A stretch of 43,651 nt of DNA from an uncultured Jannaschia sp. Its GTDB lineage: Bacteria; Pseudomonadota; Alphaproteobacteria; Rhodobacterales; Rhodobacteraceae. The translations under genes and the position numbers were made by a program. Each line of letters begins with the position of its first letter. Within the stretch, counting starts at the first letter, position 1. The notes beneath the pieces are model-generated. The model did not search any database and had not been told where the DNA came from. It was given only the letters and a program-made list of their open reading frames with translations. Below, piece by piece: positions 7,783 to 15,362 of this stretch. The stretch spans positions 1 to 43,651 of the forward strand of contig NZ_CANLTR010000029.1 in the NCBI RefSeq assembly GCF_947494055.1, written 5' to 3'.

Positions 7783-7825
7783 CGTTGCCCGGAAGGCGAT
7801 TTGCAACGCAAATCTGCCGGAAGGG
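7783..7825 (-). repeat. Hairpin insert E7 (43 bp) in IS3 OrfB
   Basis: Read on the minus strand it begins CCCTTCCGGCA and ends TTCCGGGCAACG. The arms are one base pair longer, GATTTGC/GCAAATC, around loop GTT, with GGC/GCC extension and bulged A. It lies after the NVKR codons and before GAGCGGATCTGG (Glu-Arg-Ile-Trp), in the helix before the integrase core. Confidence 0.85.
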
Positions 7826-8068
7826 GCGTTTCACGTTCACGGCCCAGCCGGCATCATGCAGCATGGCCGCGACCCGGCGGTAGCCGTAGCGTCCGTATTG
7901 ACTGGCGAGCGCGACGATGTCCGCGGTCAGCGCGTCTTCGTCGGGGGCGGCCCCGCGGCATCTTCCGCTGTGTCGAACGATGCTGCCCAAGAACGCGGCA
8001 AGCGAAGCGCTCCGAGACGGAGAACGTTTGACGGACGTGATCGATGCAGGCACGGCGGCGGGCGGGGC

Positions 8069-8368
8069 TCAGAAGTTTTGCTGACGCAGACCTTCGGTTC
8101 CCGAGGCAGCCTCCTTCAAGATCAGCTTCTCGAGCGTGAGATCGGACACGGCCTTCCGCAGCCGTTCGTTTTCCTTCTCGAGTTCCTTGAGGCGCTTCAC
8201 CTGGTCGGTCTTCAGGCCCCCGAACTCCTTGCGCCATCGGTAATAGGTGAACTGCGTCACGCCGATCGAGCGCACCGACTCGGCCACCGATCGGCCTTGC
8301 GATACCAGCACGTCGACCTGCCGGAGCTTCGCGACGATTTCCTCCGGCTTATGCCTCTTCTGTCCCAT
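8069..8368 (-). CDS. IS3-family OrfA (helix-turn-helix protein)
   Basis: A 99-residue OrfA of the IS407-like type. It carries KRHKPEEIVAKLRQVDVLVS at the N-terminus, a helix-turn-helix in SVAESVRSIGVTQFTYYRWR, and a C-terminal leucine-zipper-like stretch (VKRLKELEKENERLRKAV) that pairs OrfA with OrfB. The start at 8368 (MGQKRHKPEE) matches relatives; GGAGGA lies upstream. Normally OrfAB is made by a -1 frameshift near the end of orfA. Here orfB is broken, so OrfA alone could at most bind the ends. Confidence 0.85.
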   Translation of the reverse strand: MGQKRHKPEEIVAKLRQVDVLVSQGRSVAESVRSIGVTQFTYYRWRKEFGGLKTDQVKRLKELEKENERLRKAVSDLTLEKLILKEAASGTEGLRQQNF

Positions 8369-8428
8369 TCCTTCGTCCTCCATCTGGCTCGAAAGCCTAC
8401 TTCAGGGAGGACCACTTTTCAGGGGGCA

Positions 8429-8751
8429 GACCAGCCGTATCTCGGGCCGATGCGGTGAGCGGGAAGCAATGCCGGATAATCGTCGGACTTCGTCGAATTG
8501 ACGGCGATTGCCACGGTGACGATCTCGGGGTGCCGCGGTTTGGCCATTCGGTCTCGTCAGTTCGCCGCGTATGCTTCTCGACCTGCTCCGATACCACCGA
8601 TATCGGTGAAAAAGGCCGGGCACGAGATGTGGCTTTGTTGCGTTCGCAATCGTCGTGACGACGGTTTCAACAGCCTGCCATCCAGCGATCCGCTTCATCA
8701 AGTCTTCCGACCGGGCACGGAAGCCGGGAAGGGACGTATCATGCGGGAGTG
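8429..8751. other. Intergenic stretch without a recognisable gene
   Basis: About 320 bases between the IS3-family element and the small secreted protein. A short string TGGCTTTGTTGCG near 8630 resembles the end of some IS elements, but no partner end is visible. Frames open on both strands show no family resemblance. Confidence 0.4.
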
Positions 8752-9099
8752 TCAGTCAGGCATCAAATCGAGTGCGTCGCCCTCGAGAATTTCGCCCGTT
8801 CCTGCGCTTTCCCCGTCTTTCATCCATTCGAGCAACGTCCCATCGATGGTCGCCTGGTAACAGCCGAACTCCGTATCGGGGTAGCAGACGCCATCGTCGG
8901 TGATCTCGTATCTGCCGGACGTCGAGGCATCGTGGTAGGTGCCGTTTTCGCCGAAGTAGCTCGAATAGCCACCCCCGCCCATGTCGCCCTGGAACGTGTT
9001 GCCGACCAAAGCGTCCTGCAGTTCCTGCTGCGTTGCCGCGTTGACCGAGAAAGCTAGACAACTCGAAGCCGCTGCAGCGGCAATGCGCATGATCGTCAT
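8752..9099 (-). CDS. Small secreted protein next to the serralysin
   Basis: A 115-residue protein with an N-terminal signal peptide: MTIMR, then a hydrophobic run to a likely cleavage after SVNA. The mature part has LVGNTFQGDM, YFGENGTYHD, GRYEITDDGVCY and CYQAT, a pattern of small beta-rich periplasmic proteins common in alphaproteobacteria. Two cysteines (VCYPD, FGCYQ) could form a disulfide. The ATG at 9099 follows AAAGGGA. It lies 100 bases downstream of the metalloprotease gene on the same strand. Serralysins are often paired with a small periplasmic inhibitor of about this size, so that role is possible but unproven. Confidence 0.7.
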   Translation of the reverse strand: MTIMRIAAAAASSCLAFSVNAATQQELQDALVGNTFQGDMGGGGYSSYFGENGTYHDASTSGRYEITDDGVCYPDTEFGCYQATIDGTLLEWMKDGESAGTGEILEGDALDLMPD

Positions 9100-9201
9100 G
9101 GTGGATCCCTTTCTTCGGACGTGAGTGTCAGACAAGCTAGCGGCCAACAGGGCTGCGGTTAGTTGGGTTCGCGGAATAAACTTCCGTAGTCTCGTCGCGG
9201 A

Positions 9202-11298
9202 TCAGAGAATGAACACGTCCTCATCATAGCTGCCTGCGGCTCGCCTTCCATCCTCCAGGAGGACGGTGAAATCCGCGGCGATGTTCCGGTCGACGTTGCA
9301 CATCAGCATCGTGCCGGAGCCGGCTTCATCCTCTTCCAGCCAGAGCGCGCCGGGCCCCGCCTTGCGGACCTCGCGCGCCGAGGCCAGGCCGAGGAAGACG
9401 AAGCTATCGTCGCGCGCCGAGCCCACGCGGGCGTCCAGTACCGAGAGATCGATACGGTCCGTCCGCGGGTCGAAGTCCAGGACGACGTCCATCGCATCGG
9501 GGGTCGAGTCCGCGACATCGGCGAAGCAGAACGTGTCCTGCCCCTTGCCGCCGAACAGAAGGTCGGCTCCGCGCCCGCCTTCGAGCGTGTCGTCTCCCGT
9601 ACCGCCGCGCAGCCGGTCGGCGCCGCCGCCACCCTCGAGACCGTCCTGGCCGGCATGTCCAAAGAGGACGTCGCGGCCAGCCTTGCCGTCGATGCGATCG
9701 GCCTCGGCCGAGCCTCGGATCATGTTGGCTTCGCCATCGCCGCGCAGGACGATCCGCTCCGCTCCGTTCTCCCAGTTCCGGAACTCCCAGTCTTGCAGCG
9801 AAACATCTGCGTCCGCTTCGGATTGGACGCGCAGGACCAGGGTGTCGCTGCTGTCGGCGGCTTCGTTCCCGACGACGATCATGTCGTCGAACCCGCGGGA
9901 AGCCTCGAGCGTCGCGGTCGAGAGGATCAGGCGCTTGTCCTCGTCGGCGCCGGTGGCGAACCGGAACACCTCGACGGACCGGGCGGACAGGCCGGAGAGA
10001 TCGTAGCGTCCGTCGCCCTCGAGGAGGATGCGGTCGAAGCCCTTGTCGCCGTAGAGTACGTCCGCGCCGTCCGCGCGGTCGACATCGCCTGCATACCGGA
10101 AGGTGTCGCTGCCGCGCAGGCCCCAGAGCTCGTCCTGCCCGTCGCCGCCGGTCAGGACGTTGCGGGCGGCGTTGCCGACGATCAGGTCGTTGCCACGCCC
10201 GCCGATGGCGTTCTCGATCCGTGAGGCGGTGTCGCCCTCGTGAAGCGCGGCGTTGTAGATGTTGCCGCGGGCACGGATGTCGTAGCCCTCATCCAGTTCG
10301 GCGAGCTGCCTGTCCCTGAAATGGGAAAACCTGGCGGGCCGCAGATCGAGCGACAGATCGCTCCGGTAGGCGCTCAGGTCGTAGGTGTCGGTTCCGCCGC
10401 CATCCCAGATCGTTGCGAAGATGCGATTGCCACCGGGCCGGATCGCCACTTCGCCGTCGACCAGCGTCTCGCCCGAAGAGGGCGACCAGGAATAGACCGT
10501 GTCCCCGGCGTTGATGTCGTAGTTGGCGCCGTAGAGGTACTGAAGAGCGGCGATGTCGCCCATCATGAAGGTCTGGGGACTGCTCCAACCTTCGATGCGA
10601 TTGTCGGCGAACGGGTCCTCTCCCTCATAGTTCCGGTAGGACATGACCGAGTATTCAACCCAGTCCCACTCCTCGGCAACGGTCTCGATCCAACCCGCTT
10701 TGTCGTGCGGATGCTTGAGGCCGAGACCGTGGCCGGTCTCGTGGAGATGCGTGAACCATCCGAAGTTGCCGGCCTCGGGCTCGCGATAGCCGCTGTAGCT
10801 CGGCCCGAACCAGATATCGCCGTCGTCCTCAGCTGTCGGGGTTATGAGGCCGCCCGGAAAGTCGGCGACCATGGCCGTGCCGAGTTTTTCGCTTCCGGTA
10901 TTCGCAAAACGGAGATGGGCGGGTTGCTCGTTACCGGACGACGTCTGCTCCGACACGTTCAGTCTGGTGAAGCCCTCGACGGCGACCGCGGCACTGGCCT
11001 TGGGACCGACATCCGCGTCTAGGGCGAACGCGACCGCTGTCTCCTGCTGCGCGGTGATGGGCTCGAACTCGCGCAGCACTTGCCTGTGCGCGACCTTGAC
11101 CCTGTCGGTCCCGGGCGATGTGTCGTCGGGCGTGTAGGCGTATTCGGACCGGCTGTCGGGGAACGCGTAGGTGATCTCGCTCCCGACCCATCGCGTGCCC
11201 CAGAGGAGCCCATTGAGGAATGTCTTGACCGTATCGTCATACGGTCCGACCTCGTCCATCGGCCGCACCCGCTCCACGGGATGAAACGTCCCACTCAT
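9202..11298 (-). CDS. Serralysin-type M10 metalloprotease with RTX calcium-binding repeats
   Basis: A 698-residue extracellular zinc protease. The zinc site is HETGHGLGLKHPH (about residues 185-197), the Met-turn YSVMSYRNYEG follows near 217-226. The C-terminal half has two groups of glycine/aspartate RTX nonapeptides, near 360-400 (GGRGNDLIVGN) and 525-590 (GGTGDDTLEGGRGADLLFGG). These bind calcium and fold after export. There is no N-terminal signal peptide, as expected for type I secretion; the C-terminus ends DEDVFIL, an acidic residue plus hydrophobics. No type I transporter genes are in the window. The ATG at 11298 is preceded by GGGGGGAAAG. The GTG two codons upstream is an alternative. 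Confidence 0.92.
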   Translation of the reverse strand: MSGTFHPVERVRPMDEVGPYDDTVKTFLNGLLWGTRWVGSEITYAFPDSRSEYAYTPDDTSPGTDRVKVAHRQVLREFEPITAQQETAVAFALDADVGPKASAAVAVEGFTRLNVSEQTSSGNEQPAHLRFANTGSEKLGTAMVADFPGGLITPTAEDDGDIWFGPSYSGYREPEAGNFGWFTHLHETGHGLGLKHPHDKAGWIETVAEEWDWVEYSVMSYRNYEGEDPFADNRIEGWSSPQTFMMGDIAALQYLYGANYDINAGDTVYSWSPSSGETLVDGEVAIRPGGNRIFATIWDGGGTDTYDLSAYRSDLSLDLRPARFSHFRDRQLAELDEGYDIRARGNIYNAALHEGDTASRIENAIGGRGNDLIVGNAARNVLTGGDGQDELWGLRGSDTFRYAGDVDRADGADVLYGDKGFDRILLEGDGRYDLSGLSARSVEVFRFATGADEDKRLILSTATLEASRGFDDMIVVGNEAADSSDTLVLRVQSEADADVSLQDWEFRNWENGAERIVLRGDGEANMIRGSAEADRIDGKAGRDVLFGHAGQDGLEGGGGADRLRGGTGDDTLEGGRGADLLFGGKGQDTFCFADVADSTPDAMDVVLDFDPRTDRIDLSVLDARVGSARDDSFVFLGLASAREVRKAGPGALWLEEDEAGSGTMLMCNVDRNIAADFTVLLEDGRRAAGSYDEDVFIL

Positions 11299-11446
11299 TA
11301 CCACTTTCCCCCCACACGAGCGTCCTCCGCCAACGGGTAAGACGCTTCACAATGACCCTAGGTCATCTCAATTTTGAGGATTCAGGCAAGCACGAATATC
11401 GTCAGGGCTGCAGATCGCCCTGCTTTCTGTCTTGCTCCCGCAGACG

Positions 11447-12025
11447 CTACTTGTCCGCCGCCGCCCGGGCCGCATCGGCCCTGAGCGCGGTGTAAAGGGC
11501 GGACTTCCCGACCTTCACCCGTGCCGCGGCCTCGCGGACGGTGAGGCCCTGCGCGATCAGGCGGCGGGCACGGGAGACCTTCTCGAGCGTGGCGGCTATT
11601 GGTCGGCCCCCCTTGCGACCACGGGCAGCCGCGGCGGCGAGGCCGGCCCCGGTACGTTCCCGGATGAGGTCGCGCTCGAACTGCCCGAGCGCGCCGAAGA
11701 TGTGGAAGACGAGCCGCCCCGTGGGCGTGGTGGTGTCGATGGCCTCGGTAAGCGAGCGGAAACCCACGCCCCGTGCTTCGAGGTCGGCGACGGTCTGCAG
11801 CAGATGCGTCATGGAGCGTCCCAGACGATCCAGCTTCCAGACGACAAGGGTGTCGCCCTCGCGCAGGTAGCGCAGCGCCTCCGTCAGGCCCGGTCGCTCG
11901 GCCTTCGCACCCGACACGCCGCGATCCTCGAAGACGCGTGTCGTACCCGCAGCGGCAAGGGCGTCGAGCTGCAGGGCGAGGCTCTGCTCGGCGGTCGAGA
12001 TGCGGGCGTATCCGATGAGGGACAT
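11447..12025 (-). CDS. Serine site-specific recombinase (resolvase/invertase family)
   Basis: A 192-residue small serine recombinase. The catalytic domain starts LIGYARISTAEQSLALQLDA with the nucleophile serine, continues with EDRGVSGAKAERPGL and VVWKLDRLGRSMTHLL, and has the E-helix GALGQFERDLIRERT. A C-terminal Hin-type helix-turn-helix (LTVREAAARVKVGKSALYTA) completes it. It cuts and rejoins DNA at res- or inversion-type sites. The start at 12025 fits the family; no good Shine-Dalgarno is seen. Palindromic sites just upstream at 12088-12152 are likely its own binding sites. It is probably left from a Tn3-like or genomic-island element. Confidence 0.9.
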   Translation of the reverse strand: MSLIGYARISTAEQSLALQLDALAAAGTTRVFEDRGVSGAKAERPGLTEALRYLREGDTLVVWKLDRLGRSMTHLLQTVADLEARGVGFRSLTEAIDTTTPTGRLVFHIFGALGQFERDLIRERTGAGLAAAAARGRKGGRPIAATLEKVSRARRLIAQGLTVREAAARVKVGKSALYTALRADAARAAADK

Positions 12026-12384
12026 GGGAAAGGTTCGAAAAGGGGACGTCGGCGCCATCCGTCCACAAACCCGTCCGGCAATCAAGTTGTCCGACATCTC
12101 GTCGCCTAAGGTATTCTCGGACATATTTGTCGCGGCTCCGACAAATGTCGGTTTGCCGGACGCCGTCGTCACCGGACCAGGAAGGTCCGCAGGCGTGTCC
12201 CCGCCGCGGCTTGTCCGATTACAGAGCACCCGGCATCGTCCTCTTCCGGGTGGTCTGTGGGATGTCGGACCGCGATCCAGATCGCACCGTGTTGGACCGT
12301 ATCGACGAAATGGTACGTTCGTGCGTCGGAGCAGGCTTGAGCATTCCGCCTGTGATAACACTCACTGTGAGGCGGGGGATCCAG
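12026..12384. promoter_or_regulatory. Resolvase upstream region with res-like inverted repeats
   Basis: No gene is seen here. Two inverted repeats lie next to each other: TGTCCGA (12088-12094) with TCGGACA (12117-12123), and ATTTGTCG (12125-12132) with CGACAAAT (12139-12146), followed by another TGTCGG. The TGTCSG half-sites repeated with varied spacing, directly upstream of a serine recombinase, are the layout of a res site. Confidence 0.55.
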
Positions 12385-12744
12385 CTAGAGTCCGATTTCG
12401 AGCTCTTCGGCGATTGCGGCGAGACGGCGATCCCGTGTCCAGAGCGACGAGCCGGGTGCCAGAAGACACGACGCGACGAGAGACGCGTCGACATACCCGA
12501 TGCCGCGGCTGAACAGATGCCGGGCGTCGATCAAGGTCCGTACCTCATGGGCCTCTGCCACGGGTAATCCGGGCAATCGGTCGAGAAGGGTCAGCACGCC
12601 GTCCCGGTCCCGCAAGGAACCGAGGGCAATTTCGGCGACCACGAAGGGATGGCAAGCAATCGCTCCCGTAGAAAGCCGACGCGCCAGCTCGGCGTCGCCA
12701 GCCCTTAGATGATCGATCCAGATCGACGTGTCCGCCAGGATCAC
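12385..12744 (-). CDS. vapC: PIN-domain ribonuclease toxin, VapC family
   Basis: A 119-residue PIN domain. The first acidic residue is in MILADTSIWIDHLR, the second in VVAEIALGSL, and the third and fourth in GIGYVDASLVASCLL and SLWTRDRRL. VapC toxins cleave RNA, often initiator tRNA or rRNA loops, when freed from the antitoxin. The GTG start overlaps the antitoxin stop (GTGA), typical of a coupled toxin-antitoxin operon. Confidence 0.9.
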   Translation of the reverse strand: MILADTSIWIDHLRAGDAELARRLSTGAIACHPFVVAEIALGSLRDRDGVLTLLDRLPGLPVAEAHEVRTLIDARHLFSRGIGYVDASLVASCLLAPGSSLWTRDRRLAAIAEELEIGL

Positions 12745-12935
12745 GCAGGCGGCCTGTGACGGGGCGCTGCTTCGATCTCCGGCTCGGTGCCGCCTAGCCG
12801 GGCCAACCGCCTGGCGCTCTCGCGCTCGATCAGCGCCGTCAGAGCCTCCCGAAGGAGAACGCCGCGCTCGCGGACACCCGTCAGCTGCGTTGCCTGATCA
12901 AGAAGCTGATCGTCGAGGGTCACCGTCGTACGCAT
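12741..12935 (-). CDS. vapB: Antitoxin, VapB-like ribbon-helix-helix
   Basis: A 64-residue protein that begins MRTTVTLDDQLLDQATQLTG, the N-terminal beta strand and helix of the RHH/type VapB antitoxins, followed by LREALTALIERESARRLARL. The C-terminal tail (EIEAAPRHRPPA) would wrap around the toxin. It binds its own promoter as a dimer and neutralises VapC. It is translationally coupled to the toxin gene. The region 12936-13170 upstream contains its promoter but no other gene that I can see. Confidence 0.88.
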   Translation of the reverse strand: MRTTVTLDDQLLDQATQLTGVRERGVLLREALTALIERESARRLARLGGTEPEIEAAPRHRPPA

Positions 12936-13170
12936 GGCAAGCTCCGCATTCAGATAAGTGTCATGTGATGCACAAATCCGTTCACGGCAAGCGGTCCGTA
13001 CCGGTCGCCGAAAACCTCCCAGAACTGTCAGAATTCCGAACGGGGTTTCTGGATAGACTAACCCACTGATGCTGCAGAACCGATCAAACGCGCCACAACC
13101 GGCGGTCCGTGGTACGAATGAAATTCGACGCAAAGTGTGTCGCAGTCACAGCAGCGCAGGGTCTGCGCGA

Positions 13171-13593
13171 TCAATAGCGAAAGAAGCAGTCGCGAGGCTG
13201 GGTCAATGTCGCGACCTGACAGGATGGCAAGGTCCGGCTGCACGGCACGTACCGCGTAACCTCACTCGGGCCGATCGAGGCTTTGCACATCTCGCCCTGG
13301 GGCGGGACTGTCCGAACGGGTGGTACGGACGGCCGGGCGGGAGCGAGGATGTCCTGGCGCCGTCCATTTCTTGAATCTGCGTCGAAAACCTGCATCTGAC
13401 CCTGGTTTCGCCGAAGCAGCGTCGCACGAACCTGCGCGTTGTTTTCAGTCTCCTCGTTCGGTGCGCCTGCCGCTCGCGTAAGGGGGACAGGATCGCTCGT
13501 CGACGCTGCGGTCGGTGCGACCCTCTGTTCCGTCGCAGGTTGGCATCCCCCGACGAGTGTCACGGCAAGGACGTGGAACAGGACGTAACGCAT
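13171..13593 (-). CDS. Small predicted lipoprotein, unknown function
   Basis: The 140-residue product starts MRYVLFHVLAVTLVGGCQPA, a lipoprotein signal peptide with Cys 17 as the likely lipidated residue. The next 60 residues are Thr/Ala/Pro-rich and probably disordered. The C-terminal third contains three further cysteines (GEMCKASIG, YVPCSRTLPSCQVA) and ends DCFFRY. I know no family for it. The start at 13593 was chosen for the signal peptide; the reading frame stays open upstream. Confidence 0.55.
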   Translation of the reverse strand: MRYVLFHVLAVTLVGGCQPATEQRVAPTAASTSDPVPLTRAAGAPNEETENNAQVRATLLRRNQGQMQVFDADSRNGRRQDILAPARPSVPPVRTVPPQGEMCKASIGPSEVTRYVPCSRTLPSCQVATLTQPRDCFFRY

Positions 13594-14009
13594 ACCGGAG
13601 GACACCTTGTGATCTTTTCCGACCGAACCGATTGATCTACAGCAACCAACGGCGAAGTCGCAGAGAATGAGTTCGATAACTGCGAGATTCCGGGACGCTC
13701 GGTAGCGGTACGATACGGAAGTCGACGAAAGAACAATCGCATTGAGGGAGTAGAGCACGAGGCGTGGATCGCCACGTCCCCCATCACGCCGTAGCGCAAC
13801 GCGCGCGCCCATGAAGTCCCACGCGATCCGCGCCCGCTTGGTTGCGGATACTTCTGCGGACAGGTGAACGGCAAAACCCTGGTGTATGCTCGGCCACTGC
13901 CCTTGCGAATGGCGATTGAAGGCTGACCATATCAAGATGGAAACTAGAGGCTATCGCCTTCAGTGACTCGTCTCGTCGGGCGGGCGACAAGGACAAAGTT
14001 ACTTCGCCA
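13594..14009. other. Intergenic region with no recognisable gene
   Basis: About 415 bases between the small lipoprotein and the HupE/UreJ-like gene. Open frames exist on both strands, as usual in GC-rich DNA, but none has a family pattern or a good start. I see no RNA gene here. Confidence 0.4.
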
Positions 14010-15305
14010 TTACCGAAGGGTCGCCTTCTTCTGGTTCCGGGTTTTACCCCCCAGCCACCAGATCACCAAGGCCGCGGCAATCGCGAGGCCGATCCACGTC
14101 AGGACGATGAAGAGGTCCGTGCCAAACCCTGTTTCGAGCCGGATCTCCGCAGCGCGCTCTGTCGCCCAATGCAGCGCCTGATGGCCGGTGAGGACGGAGA
14201 TCACCAATATTCCAGCCCTCTCCATCCCCGGGGTCCGGAAGATCGATGCAAGGAAGGGCACGGCGACGGCCAAGAGGAGAACCTGCCCGATCTCGATGCC
14301 GACGTTGAAGAACATGAGGGAAATCACGAGATGAGAGCCGGCGAACTGTACGACGTCTGTCAGCGTGCTCGCGAAGCCGAATCCGTGTACGAGCCCGAAC
14401 CCGAAGGCGAGACGCCAGCGGAACCGGCTGCCGAGGCCCAGGGCGTTCTCGATAGCCATGTAGAGGATCGATACCGCGATGAGCATCTCGACGAGCGGAA
14501 GGAACCAGCTCGCCGAAGGGGCAAACCCTAATGCTGCGGGAACCAACGTAGCGGAATGGCCCAGCGTGAAGGCCGTGACCACGCCGAGGAGCCGCCGAAG
14601 ATCGCGATAGAGTGGAAGGATCAGGCAGAGCAGGAACAGCAGGTGATCCGTGCCGATCAGGATGTGCTCGACGCCTTTGGTAAGGAACAGGAAGCCACTC
14701 TGGTACCATGCGGGATCGAGGGCGATCTCTTCGACGGAGCCGTCGATGTCGAGGACGTTGAGTGCACCATCCTCGCCGACGATGCTGATGGAAATCAGAA
14801 TGCGATCTGTCAGACCCTGTGGCAGGTCCATCCGCAGCGCATAGCGGGCCGCAACACCGACAGCGGGATACTGCAAGCGAATGTCGAAGAACCCCTGATT
14901 CCAGAAGATATTGCTCTCCGCGGGCAGCGGCGGGCCCATGATCGCCTCGGCGGCGCTCTCTAACGTTCCGAAGGTTCGCTCGGACGGTTGCGATATGCGG
15001 CTCTGCACCTCGACCGGCGTTAGTATCCGGTCTGCCGACGCGATCGCAAAGGCGGAGGTCACGGCCCTCTCGGCGCGCGCCATCCCGTCGTCGAGTTTCG
15101 CGAGGTCGAGGTAGCCCGGCCCGCGCTTCGCCAAGTTGACGTTCGTCAGGAGAACCAGCGGCACGCGCAGGACGAGTTCCGGCCTGTCCTTTCGTGCATC
15201 GAAGAATCCCGAGACGAGAATTTCTCCCGGCAGATCGTGCGCCCGCCCTGCGGCCGGCAGAAGCAGGAGCACGATGGCGAGGACGAATGAGACGAGGCGC
15301 AGCAT
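14010..15305 (-). CDS. HupE/UreJ-family membrane protein
   Basis: A 431-residue protein with a cleaved signal peptide (MLRLVSFVLAIVLLLLPAAG), an extracytoplasmic domain of about 190 residues and a C-terminal membrane domain of about seven segments. The membrane part holds the HupE/UreJ marks GVEHILIGTDHLLFLLCL, TAFTLGHSATL and FGLVHGFGFAS with several conserved histidines. Smaller HupE proteins transport nickel or cobalt; this large form, common in many proteobacteria, is of unproven function. It lies 57 bases downstream of the beta-propeller gene on the same strand, likely co-transcribed. Confidence 0.85.
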   Translation of the reverse strand: MLRLVSFVLAIVLLLLPAAGRAHDLPGEILVSGFFDARKDRPELVLRVPLVLLTNVNLAKRGPGYLDLAKLDDGMARAERAVTSAFAIASADRILTPVEVQSRISQPSERTFGTLESAAEAIMGPPLPAESNIFWNQGFFDIRLQYPAVGVAARYALRMDLPQGLTDRILISISIVGEDGALNVLDIDGSVEEIALDPAWYQSGFLFLTKGVEHILIGTDHLLFLLCLILPLYRDLRRLLGVVTAFTLGHSATLVPAALGFAPSASWFLPLVEMLIAVSILYMAIENALGLGSRFRWRLAFGFGLVHGFGFASTLTDVVQFAGSHLVISLMFFNVGIEIGQVLLLAVAVPFLASIFRTPGMERAGILVISVLTGHQALHWATERAAEIRLETGFGTDLFIVLTWIGLAIAAALVIWWLGGKTRNQKKATLR

Positions 15306-15362
15306 CCGGATCTCCTTCGCAGGCGTCCGGCCGCTTCGTTCCGCGGCCGGACGTTCCGCACC

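Larger units (their letters stand above)
7052..8090 (-). pseudogene. IS3-family OrfB transposase, frameshifted and with three hairpin inserts
   Basis: The integrase-core parts are all present but in different frames: RACIDHVRQTFSVSERFACR, YGRYGYRRVAAMLHDAGW, RPNHVWSYDFVEGRTHDGRK, FRMLNVIDEFTRECLAI, VRSDNGPEFIAKAVRGW and ARVVIEAWRVHYNTARPHSS. D, D and E of the catalytic triad lie in the YDF and DNGPE blocks and the glutamate of EARVVIEAW. The frame is broken at PRG/PDEDALTAD, by a one-base insertion at KVP/RQPKKG, and by inserts at 7262-7302, 7347-7387 and 7783-7825. Removing the inserts would not restore one frame because of the other two indels. Confidence 0.85.
7023..8428 (-). mobile_element. 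Decayed IS3-family (IS407-like) insertion sequence
   Basis: The ends are imperfect inverted repeats: TGCCCCTATCGGGTGGTCC at 7023 and, reading inward from 8428, TGCCCCCTGAAAAGTGGTCC. Inside are an intact OrfA and a broken OrfB. Removing the three hairpin inserts (125 bp in total) leaves about 1280 bp, a normal size for the group. No clear target duplication is visible, so the exact end bases may be off by a few. Confidence 0.8.

Noticed and set aside
8600-8660. IS-end-like string TGGCTTTGTTGCG
   Set aside because: No matching inverted end, no transposase and no duplication nearby.
13594-14009. N-terminal extension of the small lipoprotein through an open upstream frame
   Set aside because: The lipoprotein signal peptide begins at 13593; the upstream frame is unlike coding sequence and has no ribosome-binding site.
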